A stretch of 64,000 nucleotides of DNA from Pseudodesulfovibrio profundus (GTDB lineage Bacteria; Desulfobacterota; Desulfovibrionia; Desulfovibrionales; Desulfovibrionaceae). The position numbers and the translations under genes are program-made. Below are positions 46,090-54,628 of this stretch, piece after piece. The stretch covers positions 3,385,001-3,449,000 of the forward strand of contig NZ_LT907975.1 in assembly GCF_900217235.1 (NCBI RefSeq). The letters run 5' to 3'. Below the pieces are notes generated by a model. It was given only the letters and a program-made list of their open reading frames with translations, was not told the origin of the DNA and did not search any database. Position 1 is the stretch's first letter, and every line of letters begins with the position of its first letter.

Positions 46090-46338
46090 TTATGCGTGTC
46101 CGCTATCCAGAGAATAGCCCATTTCTGTAGCCATGAACTGCAGGGGTCTAATGTCGGAAGTGACCTTCATGATTTCGAGCAGTGTCTCGGCTCCGAGCTT
46201 TGCGCTGGCGTCGAACGGGTTGATTTCGCGCATCAGGGTCGAATAGGGCTTGTTAATCCTTTGAGCCACGACCTTTGCCTGGATGCCGCTGTCGAGAATG
46301 CAGTCCTGAACTACCTTGGTTACGTTGCGATCAAACAT
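46090..46338 (-). CDS. Phage CII-like regulator, copy 2
   Basis: An 82-residue paralog of the protein at 42461-42778: KVVAQRINKPYSTLMREINPFDASAKLGAETLLEIMKVTSDIRPLQFMATEMGY aligns along its length, but without the basic tail. DNA binding is inferred from the CII/CP76 family. A strong GGAGGGG precedes the ATG. The 150 bp upstream end in an unusual dyad of TGCGAC elements that could be an operator. Confidence 0.8.
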   Translation of the reverse strand: MFDRNVTKVVQDCILDSGIQAKVVAQRINKPYSTLMREINPFDASAKLGAETLLEIMKVTSDIRPLQFMATEMGYSLDSGHA

Positions 46339-46493
46339 GTCCCCTCCACAGTGTAAATTGGGTTGGCGGTTGAAATATGTTTTGTATAAAGCAATCTGTG
46401 TGCCAAAGCGTCTTTATTCTGATTATTATCAAGAATATAAGGGGTTATAAAAAGTCTAACAAATTGACAATGACATATAGGGGGAGGGGGTAG

Positions 46494-46560
46494 TGTCGCA
46501 TGCAACGTCGCATTGCAGCATGTGCGACAATTATGTCGCAATGCGACGCTTTGTGCGACA
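46494..46560. repeat. 67-bp dyad of six GTCGCA/TGCGAC elements
   Basis: GTCGCA occurs at 46495, 46507 and 46535, and its complement TGCGAC at 46523, 46542 and 46554. Outer arms TGTCGCA (46494-46500) with TGCGACA (46554-46560), and inner arms GTCGCATTG (46507-46515) with CAATGCGAC (46539-46547), share one centre at 46527. The array is either an operator cluster or a long hairpin. It is in the 385-bp gap between copy 2 of the CII-like gene and a small ORF; no coding frame explains it. Confidence 0.8.
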
Positions 46561-46594
46561 GTATGGTTATGCGTGAGTTTTTATTGCCCAATAG

Positions 46595-46623
46595 AAAAGG
46601 GAGTCGCTGTTGCGACTCCCTTT
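46595..46623 (-). terminator. Terminator of the tetR/small-ORF transcript
   Basis: Perfect 12-bp stem AAAGGGAGTCGC/GCGACTCCCTTT (46596-46607 with 46612-46623), TGTT loop, followed on the minus strand by TTTTCTATT. It lies about 100 bp after the small ORF. Confidence 0.8.
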
Positions 46624-46723
46624 CGAGGTCCCGGCATGCCGGGTTCCGAACCAGGATTTCAGGCTATCAGGTGTGGGTTGCGGTCCATTCCTTTTTGTGC
46701 CGTCGGAGGTGTTCAGGTTCGGC

Positions 46724-46846
46724 CTAAGAGTTCGAGTTTCCTGTCCAGTCCTGTGACCAGGACTTCCAGGACTCAAGGTACTGGTGCCAGCACTGGCGTC
46801 CGATGATGATATCCATAATTTTGGTGATATTAATATTGGAAAACAT
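46724..46846 (-). CDS. Small Trp-rich ORF, 40 residues
   Basis: ATG 46846 is preceded at five bases by AGGAGAG and the frame ends at TAG 46724-46726. The N-terminal 16 residues are hydrophobic (Ile-rich). The C-terminal half has four Trp in WHQYLESWKSWSQDW, giving an amphipathic aromatic helix. It lies 74 bp after tetR on the same strand and before a strong terminator, so it is probably the second gene of the tetR operon. I know no family. A membrane-active peptide or a small regulator partner are guesses; it could be a chance frame. Confidence 0.5.
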   Translation of the reverse strand: MFSNINITKIMDIIIGRQCWHQYLESWKSWSQDWTGNSNS

Positions 46847-46920
46847 GTCGCTCTCCTATCTCGCTTCTTTTTAAAATCAGGTTTGTAAAAAACAAATCCT
46901 CTGTTTCGGCGGACTTTGTA

Positions 46921-47517
46921 TCAACAGCCGTCCTTGCCAGGGCTGTTCTTGAGGCTGCGTGTCACGTGGTTGATGGTCTCCTCAAATATCCCATCCGATT
47001 CGTAGGGAGTGAGGAGCGTGGTGCGAACGCTACCGACGATATTTCCGTAGATGATCAACGCTGTTTTCTCCTGGGGGAGATCGCGGATCGATCCGTCGGC
47101 AATGCCCATGGACACGCACCGTTTCAGCTCATCGATGAAGAAGCTGAACTTCTCTGCCACCATGGCGGCGTCAACGCCTGGTTCCATGTGGCTGAACGGA
47201 GAGCAGCGGAGTAATACGGGAAACCGTGTCCGGTGCTCTTCGGTAAATTCAAAGTAGGCGGTCATATACTTCTGTATGCCATCAAGCCCTGAAGAGACTT
47301 CCTTAGTGGAGTCATGCAACCGGGCGATAAGCCTGTCCGCCATGTCAAAACCCGCGGCGATAAACAACTCGTGTTTGCTGCCGAAATAGTGGGAGACCAG
47401 TCCAAAAGATACTTCTGCCCGACTCGCCACATCCTTAACAGTGGCTGCAGTGAATCCAAGTTGCCCGAAGGCCTCCTGGGCCGCTCTCAGTATCGCTTCT
47501 TTCTTTGTCATCGCCAT
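46921..47517 (-). CDS. TetR/AcrR-family repressor
   Basis: A 198-residue repressor. The N-terminal helix-turn-helix AILRAAQEAFGQLGFTAATVKDVASRAEVSFGLVSHYFGSKHELF (about 8-52) is typical. The C-terminal ligand domain is all-helical (about 60-195) and of unknown ligand. AAAGGA precedes ATG 47517. Two identical palindromes occupy its promoter region, so it is likely autoregulated. No efflux or metabolic gene is adjacent; only the small ORF follows. Confidence 0.9.
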   Translation of the reverse strand: MAMTKKEAILRAAQEAFGQLGFTAATVKDVASRAEVSFGLVSHYFGSKHELFIAAGFDMADRLIARLHDSTKEVSSGLDGIQKYMTAYFEFTEEHRTRFPVLLRCSPFSHMEPGVDAAMVAEKFSFFIDELKRCVSMGIADGSIRDLPQEKTALIIYGNIVGSVRTTLLTPYESDGIFEETINHVTRSLKNSPGKDGC

Positions 47518-47542
47518 CGGCCGTCCTTTCTACGGCGAGTTC

Positions 47543-47594
47543 GATTGATCATGCAATCAATCTGTCTTCTTTTTAGATTGATCATGCAATCAAT
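47543..47594 (-). promoter_or_regulatory. Tandem operators upstream of tetR
   Basis: Two exact copies of GATTGATCATGCAATCAAT (47543-47561 and 47576-47594), 33 bp apart (three helical turns), each with the dyad ATTGAT-N6-ATCAAT. They lie 26-77 bp before the tetR start, the usual place for TetR operators. Confidence 0.75.
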
Positions 47595-47664
47595 GTCAAG
47601 CCGTTTTCGGAAATTTTTTGTTCAGTTTATAACGTTGAAACTGTAATTGCCTATAATAATTGAA

Positions 47665-47704
47665 CATGGCGACACTTCGTCCACAAGGGAAAAGTGTCGC
47701 CATG
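47665..47704 (-). terminator. Hairpin after glnS
   Basis: Perfect 13-bp stem CATGGCGACACTT (47665-47677) with its complement at 47692-47704. The following minus-strand sequence (TTCAATTATT) is only moderately T-rich, so termination may be imperfect. Confidence 0.65.
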
Positions 47705-47720
47705 TCATGTAAAACCAGTG

Positions 47721-49493
47721 CTATTTCATATTCTTTTGAATCTTGGCCCAGCTGTCACGCAGGGTTGCAGTGCGGTTGAAGACGAGCTTCTCACCGGGTT
47801 TGTGGTCCTTGTTATCAGCACAGTAATAGCCCGTGCGCTCGAACTGGAAGTTGGTTCCGGGCTTCATGGCAGCCAGTGACGGCTCCACCCAGCACTCGGA
47901 AAGCACTTCAAGGGAGTCGGGATCCACGTAATCCACGAAGGTCTTGCCTTCTTCGGGCGCATTGGGATTTTCACAGGAAAACAGGTTCGAGTAGTTGCGC
48001 ACCTCGGCCTTGAGGCCCTTGGTGGCGGATACCCAGTGCAGGGTTCCCTTGACCTTGCGGCCACCTTCGAGCCAGCCACCGCGGGTTTCGGGATCGTACG
48101 TGGCGCGAATCAGGGTCACATTGCCCTGCTCGTCGGTTTCGTAGCCGGTGCATTTCACATAATAGGCGGCACGCAGGCGTACTTCTCGGTCCGGTCCCAT
48201 GCGGAAAAACTTCTTGGGCGGATCAATCATGAAGTCGGCCCGTTCGATCCACAATTCGCGGGTGAACGGAACAATGCGCTTGCCGTATGATTCATATTCG
48301 GGGTGCAGGGGGACTTCAAATTCATCCACCTGATCCTCGGGGTAGTTCTCGATGACCAGTTTGACCGGATCGACAACGCCCATGTAGCGGGCAGCGCGGT
48401 CGTTAAGGTCCTGACGCACGCAGTGTTCGAGCAGGGCGTAATCGACCATGGAGTCCGCTTTTGCCACGCCGATGCGCTCGCAGAAATCACGGATGGATTC
48501 CGGGGTGTAGCCTCTGCGGCGGAAGCCGGAAATGGTCGGCATGCGCGGATCGTCCCAGCCCGAGACATGTCCTTCCTGCACCAACTGGATGAGTTTGCGC
48601 TTGGAGAGAACCGTGCCGGAGATGTTCAGCCGCGCGAACTCGTACTGGTACGGACGCTCGTTGAAACCGGGCAGGGCAGCCAACTCATTATATATGGCTT
48701 CATGCTCGCCAAAAAGCTCGGTCTGCTTGAGACCTTCCATCAGGGTGTCCACGCACCAGTCATAGATGGGCCGGTTGTTCTCGAACTCCAGCGTACAGAT
48801 GGAGTGGGTGATGCCTTCGATGGCATCGGAAAGCCCGTGGGTGAAATCGTACATGGGGTAAATGCACCATGCGTCGCCGGTACGGTGGTGATCGGCGTGC
48901 TTGATGCGATAGAGAGCAGGGTCTCGCAGCATGACATTGGGTGCTGCCATGTCGATCTTGCCGCGAAGGATGCATTCGCCGTCTTTCATCTCGCCAGCAC
49001 GCATGCGACGGAACAGGTCGAGGTTCTCCTCGGGTGTACGATCGCGGTACGGGGAGTTGACCCCCGGCTCCTTGAGGGTCCCGCGGTTTTCGCGAATCTC
49101 TTCAGGGGACTGGTGGTCGACGTACGCCTTGCCCATTTTGATGAACAGTTCGGCAATGTAGTACAACTTCTCGAAGTAGTCGGAAGCAAAAGGATTGGCA
49201 TCCCATGTGTAACCGAGCCACTCGACGTCCTTGCGGATGGAATCCACGTATTCCACATCTTCCTTGACCGGGTTGGTGTCGTCGAATCGGAGGTTGCACC
49301 TGCCATTGTAATCCTGGGCAATCCCGAAGTTCAAACAGATGGACTTGGCGTGACCGATATGCAGGTAGCCGTTGGGCTCGGGCGGGAACCGGGTGTGTAC
49401 CCGTTTGCCGTATTTGCCGGTCTCGTTGTCCTTGTCGATGATGGTTCGGATGAAATCTTTACCTTTTTCAGGTGTTTCTGGCGTTTTGCTCAT
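47721..49493 (-). CDS. glnS: Glutaminyl-tRNA synthetase
   Basis: A 590-residue class I synthetase charging tRNA-Gln directly. The HIGH motif is in FPPEPNGYLHIGHAKSICLNFG (about 41-48). The KMSKS counterpart is VLSKRKLIQLV (about 298). The GlnRS-specific CGWDDPRM-like segment (GWDDPRMPTISGFRRRGYTPE) and the C-terminal beta-barrel anticodon domains are complete. AAGGA precedes the ATG. Its presence suggests that this genome does not rely only on the Gat amidotransferase for Gln-tRNA. Confidence 0.97.
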   Translation of the reverse strand: MSKTPETPEKGKDFIRTIIDKDNETGKYGKRVHTRFPPEPNGYLHIGHAKSICLNFGIAQDYNGRCNLRFDDTNPVKEDVEYVDSIRKDVEWLGYTWDANPFASDYFEKLYYIAELFIKMGKAYVDHQSPEEIRENRGTLKEPGVNSPYRDRTPEENLDLFRRMRAGEMKDGECILRGKIDMAAPNVMLRDPALYRIKHADHHRTGDAWCIYPMYDFTHGLSDAIEGITHSICTLEFENNRPIYDWCVDTLMEGLKQTELFGEHEAIYNELAALPGFNERPYQYEFARLNISGTVLSKRKLIQLVQEGHVSGWDDPRMPTISGFRRRGYTPESIRDFCERIGVAKADSMVDYALLEHCVRQDLNDRAARYMGVVDPVKLVIENYPEDQVDEFEVPLHPEYESYGKRIVPFTRELWIERADFMIDPPKKFFRMGPDREVRLRAAYYVKCTGYETDEQGNVTLIRATYDPETRGGWLEGGRKVKGTLHWVSATKGLKAEVRNYSNLFSCENPNAPEEGKTFVDYVDPDSLEVLSECWVEPSLAAMKPGTNFQFERTGYYCADNKDHKPGEKLVFNRTATLRDSWAKIQKNMK

Positions 49494-49733
49494 CTTCTGT
49501 TCCTTACTGTGTATTGAATTCCCCTTGCAGGGTTCATAGCTGTTTGGGTGTGGGCGGACAATGATATCCGCGCCCCGGAATGGATACGGTAAAACGGATG
49601 TTGGGTCAACGAATCAACCCTGGTCGGGCGGCTGTTCATGGCCGAGGGCTGCGCAAAGGAGCAAAAAGGTGGTCATGAACAGGGGGTTGGTGGTAGGGTC
49701 GGGTAAAACAATCAATGCTGTTGGGAGATGCTC

Positions 49734-50195
49734 ATGAACCTCGATGCCGGACTGCCTCACACTGACGAAGACTACGCCGCCTTTGTACAAGGCAATGCCC
49801 ACACCTACCTGCCCAAGTTTCACAGCTACGGCGCCACGCCTTCGGGTTTTCATGCCGGATGGAACTGGGCCGCGTTCTTTTTTTCCTTCTGGTGGTTCCT
49901 GTATCGAAAGATGTACATGTGGGCCGCTATTGCCTTTGTCACCCTCTGGTTGCCCTATTTCAATTTACTGGTGATCATCGGCTGGGCCATTGCCGCCAAT
50001 TACCTCTACTTCAAGCATGCCAACGAGAAGATTAGCGAGCTCAAGTCATATCACGGCCAGAATTACGTCAATTATCTTCGGAGTTTTGGTGGGGTTAATA
50101 GCTGGGTGCCGTGGGTGGCACTTCTCGTCTGCGGCGGAATGCTTCTGCTCCTGCTTTTGGGGATATTCGGCTTTGCGCTTCTTGCTTCAGCATGA
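49734..50195 (+). CDS. DUF2628-type membrane protein
   Basis: A 153-residue protein. A soluble N-terminus (about 1-40, FVQGNAHTYLPKF) is followed by an aromatic hydrophobic block (GWNWAAFFFSFWWFLYRKMYMWAAIAF, typical of DUF2628), a second helix pair (about 70-90) and a C-terminal helix (about 128-150). The function is unknown. GGGAG lies seven bases before ATG 49734. It diverges from glnS across 240 bp in which only a GGGCGGA/TCCGC hairpin is visible. Confidence 0.78.
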   Translation: MNLDAGLPHTDEDYAAFVQGNAHTYLPKFHSYGATPSGFHAGWNWAAFFFSFWWFLYRKMYMWAAIAFVTLWLPYFNLLVIIGWAIAANYLYFKHANEKISELKSYHGQNYVNYLRSFGGVNSWVPWVALLVCGGMLLLLLLGIFGFALLASA

Positions 50196-50333
50196 TCTGG
50201 CTAGGCGAACAGTTCCCCAGATACCTGATTGTTGGAAAAGAGTGACCGACAGTCATTTTTCTCATGCCCCCATTGACCCAACCCGAGTGGTCCCGTATTG
50301 TCAGACATTTACCTTTGCGCTTTGGGGAAGAGT

Positions 50334-52757
50334 ATGACCAACGGGAATTTTGCTTTTGGCACAGTGGAAGTCAGCATCGATTACGATGCCATCACGCATC
50401 TGTTTGAGCGGGCTCATGAAGAAGGGCGAGACACCCTGTTTGAGTATGAGGTGTATGAGCTGCTTCGGGAGTCGGGCGCAGAAACACCACCCGGAACCGT
50501 ACTGCTGCCGCGAGGTGGCAAGCCGTCCGATGAGGCTCTGAGCGGTCTGCCCGGGCCAAAAGTTGTCCTGAAAATAGTCTCCCCCAATATCATCCACAAG
50601 ACCGAAGTCGGTGGCGTGCGCGTGGTGGAAAACGCGCCGGACAAGATACGTTCTGCGTGGCGACGCATGCTGTATGAAGTGCCGGAGGCTTTTGCCGCGC
50701 TCCTCGAAAAAACGCCGGATATGGCTCCCGTTGAGTACGCCGGATTGACCGGGGAAGCGCTGATCGCTGCCATCTCCCGCGATATCCGTGGTGTGCTGCT
50801 TGTTCAGTTCATGGAAACCGATTCCCAGGCATTTGGTAATGAGTTGATCGTGGGCATTCGCCGGACCCGGGAGTTCGGCATGGTGCTCGGCGCAGGGTTG
50901 GGCGGCACAGATACCGAGCTGTACGCTGAACGATTCCGCAAAGGACAGGCTGTGGTTGCCGCGTCTGCTGCGCTGACCGATGGCGAGACCTTTTTCGAGT
51001 TGTTTCGCAAGACCCTTTCCTACAAGAAGCTGGCCGGACTGACTCGCGGCCAACGACGTATTGTTTCCGACGAGCAGCTTATCGAGTGCTTCTCGTCGTT
51101 CATCGACATGGCCAACCACTATTCTCCCGACAATCCCGATGCACCGTTTGTCATCGAAGAGTTGGAAATCAATCCCTTTGCTTATTCGGATTACCTGATG
51201 GTCCCGCTGGACGGCATGTGTCGCTTCTCCCTGCCCGAGCAACTCCCTGCATCGCGCCCCGTGGAAAAGATCGATGCACTGCTGCACCCCAAGCGTATCG
51301 GTATCATCGGCGTGTCTGGCAGTCGCATGAATTTTGGGCGCATCATCCTCAATAACGTCATGCAGGCCGGGTTCAACAAGGATGACATGGTTGTCATCCG
51401 ACCTGGCGGTGGCGAGATCGACGGCGTTCGCTGTGTTGAGTCCCTTGCCGCATTGGGGCAGCCCCTCGATTTGTTTGTGGTGGCCGTGGGGTCGGCCCAG
51501 GTGCCGGGACTGGTGGAAGAGGTGCTGGAGCTTGATTGTGCACAATCCGTCATGATCATTCCCGGCGGCATGGGTGAAACCGAGGAAAGTCGGGCGCGAG
51601 CGCAGGAGGTCATCGACAAGATCGTGGCGTCCCATGCCACGGGTGTCGGGCCGGTCTTCCTGGGCGGCAATTGTATGGGAGTGGTTTCTCGGCCAGGTGC
51701 ATACGATACGTGGTTCATTCCCGAGGAGAAACTGCCCGTGCTTACTCCGGGCAAACATCATAGGGCAGCCTTTATTTCCCAGTCGGGCGCATTCATGCTG
51801 ACCCGCCTGTCGCAGTGTCCCATTCTCGATCCGGCCTACATGATTTCCGTGGGCAATCAGACCGACCTGACCCTGGGGGATCTGACCGCCTACTTTGCGG
51901 ATTCCAGCGAGGTGGATGTCATCGCCATTTATGCCGAAGGGTTCAACGATATGGATGGTCTCGAATTCTGCCGGGCTGTGCGACGGGCTGTGCTCGCCGG
52001 TAAGGAAGTCGTCTTCTACAAGGCGGGGCGCACCCCGGAGGGCAAATCCGCCACCAGCGGGCATACCGCGTCGCTGGCAGGTGACTATACCGTGTGCGAG
52101 TCCTGTGTCCGTCAGGCCGGTGCTATCGTGGCCGACTCGTTCTCCCAGTTCGAGAACCTGTTCATGCTGGCCGAGCGACTGCACGGCAAGACCATCCGAG
52201 GCAATCGACTGGCAGCCATGTCGGGCGCAGGCTTCGAGGCCGTGGGCATGGCCGATTCCATCCAGTCGGATACCTACCGCATGGAGTTGGCGCCACTCTC
52301 CGAGGAAAGCCGAACACGACTGGACAAGCTCTTTATCGCCAACAGGCTGGATAACCTCGTTACGGTGACCAACCCTCTGGATATCACGCCCGGGGCCGAT
52401 GACAAGGTGCATGCCGATGTGATCCGAATCCTCGCTGAAGACCCGATGGTCGATGCAGTGGTCGCCGGTCTTGATCCCATGTCCCCGGTCATGCGTACGC
52501 TGGCCGATCCCGAACATGACCAGTTCACCTTCGAGGATGAGCGGTCCATCGCCGCACTGCTTGAGGACCTCCTGCCGCAACTGGACACGCCGATCATCGG
52601 TGTTGTGGATGGTGGCCGTTTGTACGATCCGCTGGTGGATAAGCTCAAGGAGGCGGGGCTGTGTACGTTCCGCACTTCGGATCAGGCAGTGGCAGCCATT
52701 GCGCAGTACATCGAAGGAAGGCTCAACGTCGATACCATTCGCAGGAAGGTCGGGTAG
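50334..52757 (+). CDS. ADP-forming acyl-CoA synthetase (acetate-CoA ligase type), copy 2
   Basis: An 807-residue paralog of the protein at 35497-37878 with the same order: ATP-grasp (LKIVSPNIIHKTEVGGVRVV), CoA-binding (IGIIGVSGSRMNFGRIILNN) and ligase domains with the phospho-histidine in SGHTASLAGD. The N-terminus differs (FAFGTVEVSIDYDAI added), and a short acidic insert (DPEHDQFTFEDER) precedes the last helix. Likely role is ATP formation from an acyl-CoA; the substrate may differ from copy 1. GGGGAAG precedes ATG 50334. Confidence 0.88.
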   Translation: MTNGNFAFGTVEVSIDYDAITHLFERAHEEGRDTLFEYEVYELLRESGAETPPGTVLLPRGGKPSDEALSGLPGPKVVLKIVSPNIIHKTEVGGVRVVENAPDKIRSAWRRMLYEVPEAFAALLEKTPDMAPVEYAGLTGEALIAAISRDIRGVLLVQFMETDSQAFGNELIVGIRRTREFGMVLGAGLGGTDTELYAERFRKGQAVVAASAALTDGETFFELFRKTLSYKKLAGLTRGQRRIVSDEQLIECFSSFIDMANHYSPDNPDAPFVIEELEINPFAYSDYLMVPLDGMCRFSLPEQLPASRPVEKIDALLHPKRIGIIGVSGSRMNFGRIILNNVMQAGFNKDDMVVIRPGGGEIDGVRCVESLAALGQPLDLFVVAVGSAQVPGLVEEVLELDCAQSVMIIPGGMGETEESRARAQEVIDKIVASHATGVGPVFLGGNCMGVVSRPGAYDTWFIPEEKLPVLTPGKHHRAAFISQSGAFMLTRLSQCPILDPAYMISVGNQTDLTLGDLTAYFADSSEVDVIAIYAEGFNDMDGLEFCRAVRRAVLAGKEVVFYKAGRTPEGKSATSGHTASLAGDYTVCESCVRQAGAIVADSFSQFENLFMLAERLHGKTIRGNRLAAMSGAGFEAVGMADSIQSDTYRMELAPLSEESRTRLDKLFIANRLDNLVTVTNPLDITPGADDKVHADVIRILAEDPMVDAVVAGLDPMSPVMRTLADPEHDQFTFEDERSIAALLEDLLPQLDTPIIGVVDGGRLYDPLVDKLKEAGLCTFRTSDQAVAAIAQYIEGRLNVDTIRRKVG

Positions 52758-52903
52758 GGACTTATGCCGTTGTAAGCGTAAAGGCATATTCGGGCGAAGT
52801 ATGTTGAAGTACCCAACCTATTTTGTTATATTCCGGTAGACTGTATCCCCCTCAGCGTATCCGATCGTGGTGAGTGGAGAGGAACATTTTCCCGGAGGCA
52901 CGA

Positions 52904-54592
52904 GTGTCCGAAGCTCCTTATTATCAAGGTCTGACCAAGTCGATGATGTTCACCATCATCCTTGTTTCATTCACGCCCCTGCTGATCGTGACGATCATTG
53001 CAGGATACCAGTACAGCGTGGCCTACAAGGCCAAGGTGGAAGCACATCTGCATGAACTGGTGCTCAAACACGACCAGTCTGTCGATGTCTATCTTGGCGA
53101 AAAAGCCGAAGAGTTGCAGGTCATAGCCGAAGTCGTCGGCATCGATCACCTTCGTGAGAAGGGTGGCGTTGCTCGCGTTCTTGATGCGCTGGTGCGCATG
53201 CACGGCAGCGATTTTGTCGATCTGGGCCTGGTCAACGAGCAGGGCGTTCAGATAGCCTACGCCGGGCCGTATAAGTTGACCGGGGTGAACTACTCCGACG
53301 CCGACTGGTTCAAGGCCGTGGCCGAGCGCGGTGTTCATATCAGTGATGTGGAGCTTGGCATTCGCGGTGTACCCCACTTTACCATTTCCCTGCTGCTCCG
53401 TGACGGGGAACAGGAATGGGTACTCAGGACAACCCTTGATTTTATCGCCTTTACCGAGTTGGTGGAGGATATCCGCATCGGTGAAACGGGACTGGCATAT
53501 ATAATCAATAAAGAGGGTGAATTCCAGACCACGCCGCGCCGGGACATGACCGGCGAGGTGGATTTCCTGCGTGAACTCGTGGCTGATCTCGATGATGCAC
53601 CCATGGGGCGCGGTCGGGCCGCCATGACCATTGAAACCAATCCCGTGACCGGCAATGACACCATTTATGTGACCAGCCCGCTCAAGTCCGGCGACTGGAT
53701 CATGGTTTTTCAGCAGGATGTGGCCGATGCCTATTCCGCCCAGCATCAGGCACGGAATGTAGCCATGGTCATCATGCTGATCGGTGGCGTGGCCATCGCG
53801 GTCATGGCTTACCTGATGAGTCGTCGCATGGCTCGCAAGGTCGAGCTGGCCGACATTGAAAAGGAAATGATGAACGATCAGGTCATCGAGGCCGGAAAGC
53901 TTGCCAGCGTGGGCGAGTTGGCCGCCGGAATCGCTCATGAGATCAACAATCCCGTCGCCATCATGGTCGAAGAGGCCGGTTGGATTCAGGACCTCCTTGA
54001 TGAGGGACTGGAAGAGGACGACAACGAGCGTGAAGTACAGCGCGCCCTGAACCAGATTCGCACACAGGGTGCACGGTGTCGGGAAATCACGCACAAGCTG
54101 CTCAGTTTTGCCCGGAAGATCGACCCCACCATCGAGCATATCGACTTGAACGAGTTGGTGTTGGAAATGGTGGAGTTCTGCGAGCAGCGGGCAAGATTTG
54201 CCAACGTGGTGATGGAAGCGAGTCTGGATGACGCCATTGCCCAGGTGGAAGGGAGCAGCTCGGAGATGCAGCAGGTCTTGCTCAATCTCATCAATAACGC
54301 CATCGACGCCATGGACCCGGGCGGGGGTAATCTTGATATCATGACGCGACGGGATAATGGTTCGGTCTCCATCGCCATATCCGATACCGGTTGCGGCATT
54401 CCCCAGGCCAATCTGCAACGTATTTTCGACCCGTTCTTCACCACCAAGCCGGTGGGCAAGGGAACAGGGTTGGGGCTTTCAATCATCTACGGCATAATCA
54501 ACAAGATGGGCGGAACCATTTCTGTCAGTTCCGTGGTAAACAGAGGAACGACATTTACCATTGTCTTGCCTGCTGTGACCGAGGAGGTGTAA
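52904..54592 (+). CDS. Membrane sensor histidine kinase with Cache-like domain
   Basis: A 562-residue kinase. Membrane segments at about 14-36 and 286-307 enclose a periplasmic Cache-type ligand domain (about 40-280; YSDADWFKAVAERGVHISDVELGIRGVPHFTISLL is typical). HisKA has His345 in GELAAGIAHEINNPVAIM, of the NtrB-like HEINNP type. HATPase_c motifs are LLNLINNAIDAM, DTGCGIP and GKGTGLGLSI. There is no receiver domain of its own; three receiver genes follow. The GTG start at 52904 has GGAGG five bases upstream, better than the GTG at 52874. Confidence 0.93.
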   Translation: MSEAPYYQGLTKSMMFTIILVSFTPLLIVTIIAGYQYSVAYKAKVEAHLHELVLKHDQSVDVYLGEKAEELQVIAEVVGIDHLREKGGVARVLDALVRMHGSDFVDLGLVNEQGVQIAYAGPYKLTGVNYSDADWFKAVAERGVHISDVELGIRGVPHFTISLLLRDGEQEWVLRTTLDFIAFTELVEDIRIGETGLAYIINKEGEFQTTPRRDMTGEVDFLRELVADLDDAPMGRGRAAMTIETNPVTGNDTIYVTSPLKSGDWIMVFQQDVADAYSAQHQARNVAMVIMLIGGVAIAVMAYLMSRRMARKVELADIEKEMMNDQVIEAGKLASVGELAAGIAHEINNPVAIMVEEAGWIQDLLDEGLEEDDNEREVQRALNQIRTQGARCREITHKLLSFARKIDPTIEHIDLNELVLEMVEFCEQRARFANVVMEASLDDAIAQVEGSSSEMQQVLLNLINNAIDAMDPGGGNLDIMTRRDNGSVSIAISDTGCGIPQANLQRIFDPFFTTKPVGKGTGLGLSIIYGIINKMGGTISVSSVVNRGTTFTIVLPAVTEEV

Positions 54593-54628
54593 CAGCAATG
54601 TCGAATGAAACAGAAAATGGAGGTGACC

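Noticed and set aside
46494-46560. CRISPR array
   Set aside because: The repeat is only 6-9 bp, alternates in orientation and has no spacers. It is a dyad, not a CRISPR. No CRISPR array or cas gene was seen in the window.
50301-52787. An 828-residue open frame on the minus strand opposite the second acyl-CoA synthetase
   Set aside because: It is a shadow of a GC-biased third position: no ribosome-binding site, no recognisable domain, and the plus strand encodes a complete enzyme with all motifs.
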